Below are positions 1-7,130 of a stretch of 15,542 nt of DNA, piece by piece (position 1 is the stretch's first letter; each line of letters begins with the position of its first letter). Made by a program: the position numbers and the translations under genes. A model generated the notes under the pieces. That model was not told the origin of the DNA, did not search any database, and saw only the letters and a list, made by a program, of their open reading frames with translations. The stretch is from an uncultured Lachnospiraceae bacterium (GTDB lineage Bacteria > Bacillota > Clostridia > Lachnospirales > Lachnospiraceae): contig CADBLW010000158.1 in NCBI GenBank assembly GCA_902795625.1, positions 1 through 15,542 of the forward strand, in the 5' to 3' direction.

Positions 1-1551
1 AAGTTCGACTTCATCGGGTTCGATGCATGCCTGATGGCGACTGCGGAGACGGCTCTGATGCTCAACTCGTACGCGGATTACCTGATCGCGTCCGAGGAGA
101 CGGAGCCCGGTATCGGCTGGTATTACACCAACTGGCTCAACAGCCTCGCCCAGAACACTTCTATGGCGACCGTAGATATCGGCAAGAAGATCGTCGACGA
201 TTTCGTGTCGGAGTGCAAGAGACGCTGCAACGGTCAGAAGACCACGCTTTCGGTCATCGACCTTGCTGAGTTCTCGAACACGATCCCCGGGACGCTGAAG
301 GATTTTGCGAAGTCCGTGAGCACCGAGCTTTCGAATGACAATTATCAGAAGATTTCCGATGCACGTGCCAAGACGAGAGAGTTTGCTTCCAACAACCGTA
401 TTGACCAGGTTGACCTTGTCGACCTTGCAAACCGGATCGGAACAAGCGAGGCGAAGAAACTCGCCGATGCGATCCAAAAAGCGGTGAAGTACAACCGTAC
501 TTCGACGAACATGAGCAACTGCTACGGCGTGTCCATTTATTTCCCGTACAGATCGGCAAGCAAGGTGGACAGCGCGTGCAAGACGTATGATCAGATCGGT
601 CTTGACAGCGAGTACTCGAAGTGCATCAAGCAGTTCGCAAAGCAGGAGACCGGCGGACAGATTTCCTCCGGTGGCACGACAACCACGACATCACTGCTCG
701 GCACGCTCCTCGGCGGAGGCGGCACGGGCGGTTCCTCGGGCAGCACGGACATCATCTCCGGACTTCTCTCCGGATTCCTGGGCGGCGGACGCAGCATCGC
801 CGGACTGGATGAATCGAACTCCGATTTCATGAAGGACATGGATGTCAACAAGGCTGCGGATTACTATTCCAAGCATTATCTCGATGCGTCCAAGCTTGTG
901 TGGACGCAGAGCGGCAATACCTATACGATGAACGTCGACAAGGATCAGTGGGCGATGATCCACAGCATCGACAAGAACATGTTCCTTGACGACGGAACGG
1001 GATTCATCGATCTCGGCCTTGACGAGCTCTTCTCGTACAATAACGGCGTTCTGACCGGAGATATGGAGAAGACGTGGGTCGGCATCAACGGCCAGCTTGT
1101 GGCATATTATCACACGGATACGCTCAAGGATGCGGAGACCGGTGCATACCTGGATTACGGTTACATCCCCGCACTCCTGAACGGAGAGCGCGTGAAGCTG
1201 CAGGTTGTCTTCGGAGCGGACGGCAAGGGCACCGTGATCGGTGCAACCGCGGACTACATTGCCGATGAGACCGATACGATCGCCAAGGGTGTCTGCACTC
1301 TCGACGGAGCTGTGGGCGAGACCGAGCAGGATATGGTCCTCAAGAAGGGCGACAAGATTGATTTCATCTGCGCTTACTACACCTACGATTATCAGTATCA
1401 GGACAGCTACATGATCGGCGAGCAGATCACCTACTATGATACGCTCACCGTTACGGACCTTGCGATCACCGGTCAGACGGCAGTGATCACGTATCGTTTC
1501 ACCGATATGTACAACAAGGAATACTGGACCAATCCGGTAGTAGTAAAATGA
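1..1551 (+). CDS. Clostripain-family (C11) cysteine protease, C-terminal part, 5' truncated by window edge
   Basis: The reading frame is open from base 1 and codes for 516 residues before the stop; the true start lies upstream. The fragment opens with KFDFIGFDACLM, the segment around the catalytic cysteine of peptidase family C11 (Cys is residue 10 of the fragment). The catalytic His, which lies N-terminal in this family, is outside the window. The peptidase-like part continues to about residue 215 and includes the YGVSIYFPY stretch typical of clostripain relatives. A Gly/Ser/Thr-rich linker containing small hydrophobic patches (LLGTLLGGGG, IISGLLSGFLGGG) covers about residues 217-265. A C-terminal region of about 250 residues that I cannot assign follows, rich in aromatic residues and probably beta. 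The protein is likely secreted or surface exposed and cleaves after Arg/Lys, by family analogy only. It ends 22 bp before the deacetylase, probably in one operon. An internal ATG at base 34 is not the start, because the catalytic motif precedes it. Confidence 0.85.
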   Translation, partial: KFDFIGFDACLMATAETALMLNSYADYLIASEETEPGIGWYYTNWLNSLAQNTSMATVDIGKKIVDDFVSECKRRCNGQKTTLSVIDLAEFSNTIPGTLKDFAKSVSTELSNDNYQKISDARAKTREFASNNRIDQVDLVDLANRIGTSEAKKLADAIQKAVKYNRTSTNMSNCYGVSIYFPYRSASKVDSACKTYDQIGLDSEYSKCIKQFAKQETGGQISSGGTTTTTSLLGTLLGGGGTGGSSGSTDIISGLLSGFLGGGRSIAGLDESNSDFMKDMDVNKAADYYSKHYLDASKLVWTQSGNTYTMNVDKDQWAMIHSIDKNMFLDDGTGFIDLGLDELFSYNNGVLTGDMEKTWVGINGQLVAYYHTDTLKDAETGAYLDYGYIPALLNGERVKLQVVFGADGKGTVIGATADYIADETDTIAKGVCTLDGAVGETEQDMVLKKGDKIDFICAYYTYDYQYQDSYMIGEQITYYDTLTVTDLAITGQTAVITYRFTDMYNKEYWTNPVVVK

Positions 1552-1573
1552 CAGGAAACAGGGATAGTGTTAT

Positions 1574-3334
1574 ATGAGTTCAGACAGCAAAGGAAGAAAG
1601 AAGAAACACCATAAGAAGAACGGCCACTGGAAGGTGTTTCTGTTATCGGTTCTGGTGGTTGCCGCAGTGCTGACACTGGTCATCCGGCTCGCTACACGCA
1701 CCGTCACGATGAAGTTGAACGGTGACAGCGAGGTTACCGTGGAGGTCGGTTCATTTTACGATGAGAAGGGCGCAACGGCAAGCTACGGACATCAGGGTTT
1801 TGCCCTGTTCCGGAACCTTCCGGTGGCGGTGAGCATCTCGGGAAATGTAGATGCATCCGTCATCGGCGAGTACACAGTAACCTACAAGGCAATACACGGA
1901 AGCACGACGCAGGAGCTTACCAGAAAGGTGCGTGTCGCAGACACACAGCCTCCGGTGATCTCCCTGAAGACACAGGACGGATACTACACTCCGATCGGCA
2001 AGGAATACGAGGAGGAAGGCTTCGAGGCGATGGATGCCTACGACGGCGACCTCACCGATAAGGTGGTCCGCGAGGAGCTCGGCGACGGCACGATCCGCTA
2101 CTCCGTAAAGGACAGCGCGGGCAATGAGGCGGTGATGATCCGCACCATTCCCTATGACGACCGCACGGTGCCGGTGATCACCCTGGAAGGGGACGAGAAG
2201 ATCGTTGTCGATTACGACAGCACCTTCACGGAACCGGGCTACACCGCGACGGACGATGTCGACGGCGATATCACTGCCGGAGTTGTGGTGACCAACGCAC
2301 CCGGCGAGAAGAAAAATGAGTACATCTACACCTACACGGCGACGGACTCCCACGGCAATGTCGGAACAGCCACCCGTCTGGTGATCATAATGGATCCTGA
2401 GGTTCCCACGCTTCATCTGGACGGGGATGAGACGATCACCCTGATCGGCGGTGAATGGTTCCGGGAGCCGGGTTACACGGCGGTTGACCGCAAGGACGGC
2501 GACATCACGGAATCGGTTAAGATTGTAGGAAAGGACGAGCTGACCTATTGGCATGTCGGCGAGTACAAGCTCACGTACAAGGTTACCGATTCGGACGGCA
2601 ATGAAGCAACCGCGGAACGGACGATCATCGTCAAGGCGAGAGAGCTTCCCGAGCCTGTTGATCCCGGTGCGAAGGTCATCTATCTGACATTTGATGACGG
2701 TCCGAGCAGTTACACGAAGAAGCTTTTGGAGGTGCTGGACAAGTACGATGCGAAAGCGACATTTTTCGTGACGCACAACAACAGCATCGCGAACGAGATG
2801 ATCGTCAAGGAGCACGAGGCGGGCCATACCGTGGCCGTGCATACGTACACGCATGATTACAAGACGATCTACGCGAGCGAGAAGGCTTACTTCGATGATC
2901 TGAACAAGATAAACGATATCATTGAGGAGCTGACCGGTGAGAGAGCGGCGATCATCCGCTTCCCGGGCGGCAGCTCGAACCACGTGAGCAAGAGCTACTG
3001 TGACGGTATCATGACGAAGCTTGCGGCGGATATGGAAGAGCTGGGCATCCTCTACTACGACTGGAATGTCGACAGCGGTGACGCAGGCAGCAGTTCGCCG
3101 CGTACCAACGCGCAGGAATACTGGGAGCCTCTGTACAAGAATGTCATCAACGGCATCGCGTACAAGGCGAAGAACGGATGCTTCTCCGTCGTGCTGCAGC
3201 ACGATGTGAAAAACTTCTCCGTCAACGAAGTGGAAAATATCATCAAATGGGGCCTTGAGAACGGTTATGAGTTCAGAGCGCTCGATCTGACGACACCTAC
3301 CACGGGCGGCGTTCACCAGGGTATCTGGAACTGA
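1574..3334 (+). CDS. Membrane-anchored polysaccharide deacetylase (NodB domain) with four Ig-like repeats
   Basis: The protein has 586 residues. A short Lys/His-rich cytoplasmic tail (1-19) is followed by one membrane anchor (about 20-38), so the rest lies outside the cell. Four Ig-like modules of the DUF5011/Cry22-like kind follow at about 43-121, 126-192, 198-272 and 278-354; they share the GDITxxV and Y(T/K)xTYxxxDxxGN patterns. The NodB carbohydrate esterase 4 domain covers about 367-572. Its motifs are TFDDGP (372-377, catalytic base and metal Asp), HTYTH (423-427, metal His pair), RFPGGSS (462-468), DWNVDSGD (496-503) and LQHD (541-544). All metal and catalytic positions appear present, so it is probably an active N-deacetylase of peptidoglycan or another surface polysaccharide. 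The ATG at 1574 has an AGGGAT-like ribosome site about 10 bases upstream. The 22-bp gap after the protease gene suggests co-transcription. The exact substrate cannot be read from sequence. Confidence 0.92.
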   Translation: MSSDSKGRKKKHHKKNGHWKVFLLSVLVVAAVLTLVIRLATRTVTMKLNGDSEVTVEVGSFYDEKGATASYGHQGFALFRNLPVAVSISGNVDASVIGEYTVTYKAIHGSTTQELTRKVRVADTQPPVISLKTQDGYYTPIGKEYEEEGFEAMDAYDGDLTDKVVREELGDGTIRYSVKDSAGNEAVMIRTIPYDDRTVPVITLEGDEKIVVDYDSTFTEPGYTATDDVDGDITAGVVVTNAPGEKKNEYIYTYTATDSHGNVGTATRLVIIMDPEVPTLHLDGDETITLIGGEWFREPGYTAVDRKDGDITESVKIVGKDELTYWHVGEYKLTYKVTDSDGNEATAERTIIVKARELPEPVDPGAKVIYLTFDDGPSSYTKKLLEVLDKYDAKATFFVTHNNSIANEMIVKEHEAGHTVAVHTYTHDYKTIYASEKAYFDDLNKINDIIEELTGERAAIIRFPGGSSNHVSKSYCDGIMTKLAADMEELGILYYDWNVDSGDAGSSSPRTNAQEYWEPLYKNVINGIAYKAKNGCFSVVLQHDVKNFSVNEVENIIKWGLENGYEFRALDLTTPTTGGVHQGIWN

Positions 3335-3364
3335 CGCTTAAGAAAACTAAAGAAGAAATGAAAA

Positions 3365-3400
3365 CTGCCGGGTTCCTGGGAACCCGGCAGTTGTTTTTGT
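3365..3400. terminator. Intrinsic terminator, probably bidirectional
   Basis: A perfect 12-bp inverted repeat (CTGCCGGGTTCC / GGAACCCGGCAG, 3365-3376 and 3379-3390) with a TG centre is followed on the plus strand by TTGTTTTTGT. On the minus strand it is followed by a T-rich run (complement of the A-rich bases 3340-3364). It sits between the convergent deacetylase and pilT genes and could end both transcripts. Confidence 0.88.
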
Positions 3401-3463
3401 CTGTATGGAATTGTCGGCGATCCGCCGGAGGCTCTGAAGAAATGCCAATTTATCAGCGTTTTC

Positions 3464-4522
3464 TTAGAAGTTCCCGTGGATAGCCTTGACGAGCGACTGT
3501 GCATCCGGCGAAACCTTCTTCGCCTCGATGATGGAGACGAGGTCGCGGCGGACGAGATCGGCAAGTGCGTCGTTCATGGTGCTCATGCCCTGTGCACGGC
3601 TCTGCTGAAGCATACTCGGGATCTGGATGGTCTTGCTCTCACGGATGAGGTTCGTGATGGCCGGTGTAGCCAACATAACTTCGGAAGCGAGAACACGGCC
3701 GTTGCCGTCCTTGAGAGGAAGCAGCTGCTGCGTGAAGACGCCGCGGATAACGTTGGCGAACTGTGCACGGATCTGATCCTGAGCTTCCAGAGGGCTCGCG
3801 TCGATGATACGCTCGACGGTCTGTGCGGCCGACGTGGTATGCAGGGTCGAAAGGACGAGGTGACCGGTCTCTGCAGCGGTGATGGCAGCGGAGATGGTCT
3901 CGAAGTCACGCATCTCACCTACGAGGATAACGTCCGGGTCCTCACGGAGTGCGGAGCGGAGAGCCAGCGAGAAGGACTCAACGTCCCTGCCGACCTCACG
4001 CTGATGGATCATAGCCTTGTTGTGAGGATATACGTATTCGATCGGGTCCTCGATCGTCATGATGTGACGAGCGGAGTTCATATTGATGTAGTTAACGACA
4101 GAAGCAAGCGTCGTGGACTTACCGCTGCCGGTAGGACCGGTAACGAGAACAAGTCCGCGGGGCGTCTCAGCCATCTGGCGGATAGCAGCGGGAAGACCGA
4201 GCTTATCGAACGTCGGAATGTTCTGCTGCAGGATACGGATGCTGGCAGCAAGGTTGTTACGCTGATGGTACACGTTCGCACGGATACGAAGTCCGTCGGG
4301 AAGCATAACACCGACGTCAAGGTCCTTGCCGGAGTTGACCCAGTTTCTCTGATCCTCAGTCAGAATCGAGTAGATCATCTGCGTCGATTCCTCTGCGGTA
4401 GGAGTGGGATCCAGAATGGTCAGAACACCGTACCGTCTTACGGCCAGAGCAGTACCGACAGTAATGTGAATATCGGAGCACTGCTGCTTTCTGGCATAGC
4501 TCATAATCTCTTCAAATGTCAT
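3464..4522 (-). CDS. pilT: Type IV pilus retraction ATPase PilT
   Basis: A protein of 352 residues, the normal length for PilT. The N-terminal PAS-like domain covers about 1-100 and the RecA-like secretion ATPase core follows. Visible motifs are Walker A GPTGSGKST (129-137), the Asp box MTIEDPIEY (155-163), Walker B VILVGEMRD (198-206, Glu 203), and the His box HLVLSTLHTTSA (221-232). AITNLIRE (288-295) matches the AIRNLIRE motif that separates PilT retraction motors from PilB extension motors, with R replaced by T. The enzyme would power pilus disassembly at the inner face of the membrane. The start has an AAAGGGGG ribosome site 8 bases upstream (complement of 4531-4538). The gene stands alone between a convergent and a divergent neighbour; no pilB, pilC or pilin gene is in the window, so the rest of the pilus machinery must be elsewhere. 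Confidence 0.95.
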   Translation of the reverse strand: MTFEEIMSYARKQQCSDIHITVGTALAVRRYGVLTILDPTPTAEESTQMIYSILTEDQRNWVNSGKDLDVGVMLPDGLRIRANVYHQRNNLAASIRILQQNIPTFDKLGLPAAIRQMAETPRGLVLVTGPTGSGKSTTLASVVNYINMNSARHIMTIEDPIEYVYPHNKAMIHQREVGRDVESFSLALRSALREDPDVILVGEMRDFETISAAITAAETGHLVLSTLHTTSAAQTVERIIDASPLEAQDQIRAQFANVIRGVFTQQLLPLKDGNGRVLASEVMLATPAITNLIRESKTIQIPSMLQQSRAQGMSTMNDALADLVRRDLVSIIEAKKVSPDAQSLVKAIHGNF

Positions 4523-4767
4523 GGAAGGGGCCCCCTTTGTATAGTTTTGCGCATATCCGGGAAGCCCGCCGGTCTGTAAACCGAATACCCTCTCTCAAGG
4601 CTCCCAACATACATATGTCAGTATATCACATTTGGCGCCACATTTGACGTGTTTTTTTGTAAAATTCGGAAAATGCACTATAACAAATTCTAATGATTTT
4701 CATAAGCACAGATTAACATAGCGTGGAAAACAGGCTCATTTTCCGATGGAAAATACGATTTTATGCA
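4523..4767. other. Divergent intergenic region upstream of pilT and of the marR promoter
   Basis: The whole gene-free gap between pilT and marR runs to 4845. This part is AT-rich compared with the flanking genes. I see the pilT ribosome site (with a GGGGCCCC palindrome at 4527-4534), one candidate pilT promoter near 4620, a T-run near 4651-4658, and no credible reading frame or RNA gene. The marR promoter and operator lie just to the right and are listed separately. Confidence 0.6.
4620..4628 (-). promoter_or_regulatory. Candidate extended -10 promoter for pilT
   Basis: Read on the minus strand the bases are TGATATACT, that is TG-N-TATACT, an extended -10 element. No good -35 is seen at 16-18 bp. 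Transcription would start near 4613 and give a leader of about 90 nt before pilT. An ACATATGT palindrome (4611-4618) overlaps the predicted start. Moderate confidence only. Confidence 0.4.
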
Positions 4768-4796
4768 TTGACAAAAGAACATGCCGATGGTATAGT
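4768..4796 (+). promoter_or_regulatory. Sigma-A promoter of the marR-ABC operon
   Basis: A perfect TTGACA -35 (4768-4773) is separated by exactly 17 bp from a TATAGT -10 (4791-4796). The predicted start is near 4803, within the palindromic operator, so a repressor bound there would block polymerase. Confidence 0.85.
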
Positions 4797-4827
4797 TAAC
4801 GCGTTAATTGTTAATGCGTTAACTATA
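4791..4827. promoter_or_regulatory. Double palindromic operator, probably for the downstream MarR protein
   Basis: Arms TATAGTTAACGCGTTAA (4791-4807) and TTAATGCGTTAACTATA (4811-4827) form a 17-bp inverted repeat with one mismatch and a TTG spacer. Each arm contains its own smaller palindrome: TTAACGCGTTAA (4796-4807, perfect) and TTAATGCGTTAA (4811-4822, one mismatched pair), with centres 15 bp apart. The element covers the -10 and the predicted start. MarR-family dimers bind such palindromes and commonly repress their own operon; assigning this site to this MarR is inference from position. Confidence 0.75.
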
Positions 4828-4845
4828 GTGTGAAAGGAGGAGCTT

Positions 4846-5316
4846 GTGGACGATACAAAGCAGAGCAGAGATCGCTTCAATATCGTTATGTCGTTTCTTC
4901 GCACGGACCGGTTCCACCGCTGTGCGGCGGAGTCGCAGGTGAAGAAACTGGGCATTCACAGAAGCCAGCACATGATGCTGATGCACCTTGCCCGCTGCAA
5001 GGAACCGCAGACGCAGGCAGAGCTCGCGAAGGCGTTTGAGATCAGCCCGGCCGCGGTTACGGTCACACTCCAGAAACTGGAGAAGGCCGGCTACGTGACG
5101 CGGACGGCTGTCGAGGGGAACAATCGCGCGAAAAATATCGCGATCACACCGGAGGGCATGGACATCGTGCGCCAGTCCTGGGAACTGTATAAGGCGCTGG
5201 ATGAGGCGATGCTTGCCGGCCTGACGGAGGAGGATCTGCAGCATTTTGCGGACGTCCTCGACAGGATGCAGGAGAACCTCAGGCAGTACAGCCCGGAGGT
5301 TGCGACCCTGGAATAA
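4846..5316 (+). CDS. MarR-family transcriptional regulator
   Basis: A protein of 156 residues with the MarR fold: N-terminal dimerisation helices, a winged helix-turn-helix at about 55-105 (TQAELAKAFEISPAAVTVTLQKLEKAGYVTR is split between helices, and the wing is NNRAKNIAITPEG), then C-terminal dimerisation helices. The start is GTG, chosen because a full AAAGGAGG ribosome site (4833-4840) lies 5 bases before it and no ATG fits the frame. It sits directly behind its probable operator and 34 bp before the first ABC exporter gene, the usual arrangement for a MarR repressor that senses a toxic small molecule and releases the pump operon. The ligand cannot be inferred. The gene is intact and of normal length. 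Confidence 0.92.
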   Translation: MDDTKQSRDRFNIVMSFLRTDRFHRCAAESQVKKLGIHRSQHMMLMHLARCKEPQTQAELAKAFEISPAAVTVTLQKLEKAGYVTRTAVEGNNRAKNIAITPEGMDIVRQSWELYKALDEAMLAGLTEEDLQHFADVLDRMQENLRQYSPEVATLE

Positions 5317-5350
5317 ACGCAGAGGAAAGAAGAAAGGAAATAAACAACAC

Positions 5351-7126
5351 ATGCAAACAATGTCATGGAACAGGTACATCAAACCGTACCTGCCGTATTT
5401 CATCCTCGGACCGTTGTGCATGATCGTGGAGGTTATCGGCGAGGTCGTCATGCCGAGACTTCTCGCGGTCGTGATCAACAACGCGAATGAGGGAACGCTG
5501 AAGACAGGCACAAGCCTCGGGATCATGGCGCTCATGATCCTTACGGCACTGATCATGATGGCCGGCGGCATCGGCGGCGCTTATTTCGCGTCGAAGGCTT
5601 CGGTCAGCTTCGCGGCAGATCTCCGCGAGGACGGATACCGCCGGATCCAGCAGTACTCATTTGCCAATATCGATAAGTTTTCTACGGGCTCGCTCGTAAC
5701 GCGTCTCACGAACGACATCACCCAGGTGCAGAACTTTGTGGCGATGGCGCTTCGTATGGCACTCCGCGCGCCCGGCATGATGATCGCCGCACTGGTGATG
5801 GCGATCATGCTCAATCCGCCGCTGTCGGTAGTGTTCGCGGTGTCCATCCCTGCGATGCTGATCACGGTGGGCGGCATCATCCGCACCGGTTTCCCGAGGT
5901 TCGGCCGCGTGCAGAAGAAGGTGGACGGCCTGAACTCGACGGTTCAGGAAAATGTCACAAACGTCCGCGTCGTGAAGAGTTTCGTCCGCGAGGATTACGA
6001 GATCGAAAAGTTCCGCGAGGCCAACGCAAACCTGAAACAGGCCGGCATCTCGGCGGCTAAGGTTATGATCTTTATGTCCCCGGTCATGACGCTGTTCATG
6101 AACGGCACGATCATCGCGGTCATCCTGATCGGCGGCCCGATGGTTCTCGACAACGGCATGAAGATCGGCGACCTCTCCGCATTCTTAACGTATGTTACCC
6201 AGATCCTTTCGTCCCTCGTCATGGTGACGTTTTTGCTCATGTTCTCCTCGAGAGCGCTCGCATCCGCGAAGCGTATCCGTGAGATCATGGACGAACCGCT
6301 GGATCTGACGGACGACGATGCGCAGTGCAAGGACCTTCAGGTTGAGCGCGGCGACATCACGTTTAAGAACGTATCCTTCCGCTATTATAAGAACAGCGAG
6401 GAGAAGGTGCTCAACAACATCAATCTGGATATCAAGGCCGGTTCGACGGTCGGTATCATCGGCTCCACGGGCTGCGGCAAGACGACGCTCGTGTCGATGA
6501 TCCCGAGACTGTACGATGTGGACGAGGGCGAGGTCCTGGTCGACGGCGTGAACGTGCGCGATTACTCGCTCTACAATCTCCGCGAGGGTGTTTCGATGGT
6601 TCTTCAGAAGAACACGCTGTTCTCCGGAACGGTCACCGAAAACCTGCAGTGGGGCGATGAGACTGCCACCGATGAGGAAATCCGCCGCATGGCGGAGTAC
6701 GCTCAGGCGGATAAATTCGTCTCCGCCTTCAAGGACGGTTACGATTCGCAGATCGAGCAGGGCGGCACGAACGTTTCCGGCGGTCAGAAGCAGCGTCTGT
6801 GTATCGCCCGCGCGCTTCTCAAGAAGCCGAAGATCCTGATTCTCGACGACTCGACGAGCGCCGTGGATACGGCGACCGAGGCGCAGATCCGGAAGGCATT
6901 TTCCGAGAAAGCGGTTGCCGGCGAGAAGGCCGATCCGTATACGGAAAATCTTCGCCGCGCAACGAAACTGATCATCGCGCAGCGCATCAGCTCCGTGCAG
7001 GATGCCGACACGATCATCGTCATGGATGACGGTGTGATCACCGGTATGGGAACGCACGACGAGCTCCTTAAGAATAACGTCGAGTATCGTGAAATCTACG
7101 AGTCTCAGACGGGAAAGGGGGCTTGA
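5351..7126 (+). CDS. Heterodimeric ABC exporter, half-transporter with degenerate ATP site
   Basis: Protein of 591 residues: a six-helix exporter membrane domain (about 1-305) followed by a nucleotide-binding domain. Motifs are Walker A GSTGCGKTT (371-379), Q-loop Gln 419, signature VSGGQ (475-479), Walker B ILILDD (495-500) and IIAQRISS at the switch loop (541-548). The catalytic Glu after Walker B is Asp 500 and the switch His is Gln 544, the combination known from the degenerate-site subunit of heterodimeric exporters such as TM287 or BmrC. The D-loop is SAVDT (503-507), and a 20-residue insert lies between D-loop and switch loop. The start at 5351 is chosen over an in-frame upstream ATG at 5246 that lies inside marR; the ribosome site AAAGGAA is about 12 bases away, slightly long. 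An alternative ATG at 5360 is possible. It probably pairs with the next gene to export drugs, peptides or lipids. Confidence 0.93.
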   Translation: MQTMSWNRYIKPYLPYFILGPLCMIVEVIGEVVMPRLLAVVINNANEGTLKTGTSLGIMALMILTALIMMAGGIGGAYFASKASVSFAADLREDGYRRIQQYSFANIDKFSTGSLVTRLTNDITQVQNFVAMALRMALRAPGMMIAALVMAIMLNPPLSVVFAVSIPAMLITVGGIIRTGFPRFGRVQKKVDGLNSTVQENVTNVRVVKSFVREDYEIEKFREANANLKQAGISAAKVMIFMSPVMTLFMNGTIIAVILIGGPMVLDNGMKIGDLSAFLTYVTQILSSLVMVTFLLMFSSRALASAKRIREIMDEPLDLTDDDAQCKDLQVERGDITFKNVSFRYYKNSEEKVLNNINLDIKAGSTVGIIGSTGCGKTTLVSMIPRLYDVDEGEVLVDGVNVRDYSLYNLREGVSMVLQKNTLFSGTVTENLQWGDETATDEEIRRMAEYAQADKFVSAFKDGYDSQIEQGGTNVSGGQKQRLCIARALLKKPKILILDDSTSAVDTATEAQIRKAFSEKAVAGEKADPYTENLRRATKLIIAQRISSVQDADTIIVMDDGVITGMGTHDELLKNNVEYREIYESQTGKGA

Positions 7127-7130
7127 GCAG

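Noticed and set aside
1751..3316. 521-codon open frame on the minus strand opposite the deacetylase
   Set aside because: Shadow of the strongly biased codon use of a recognised gene; its translation resembles no protein family and lacks a ribosome site.
3476..4579. 367-codon open frame on the plus strand opposite pilT
   Set aside because: Antisense shadow of pilT, which is unambiguous by its motifs.
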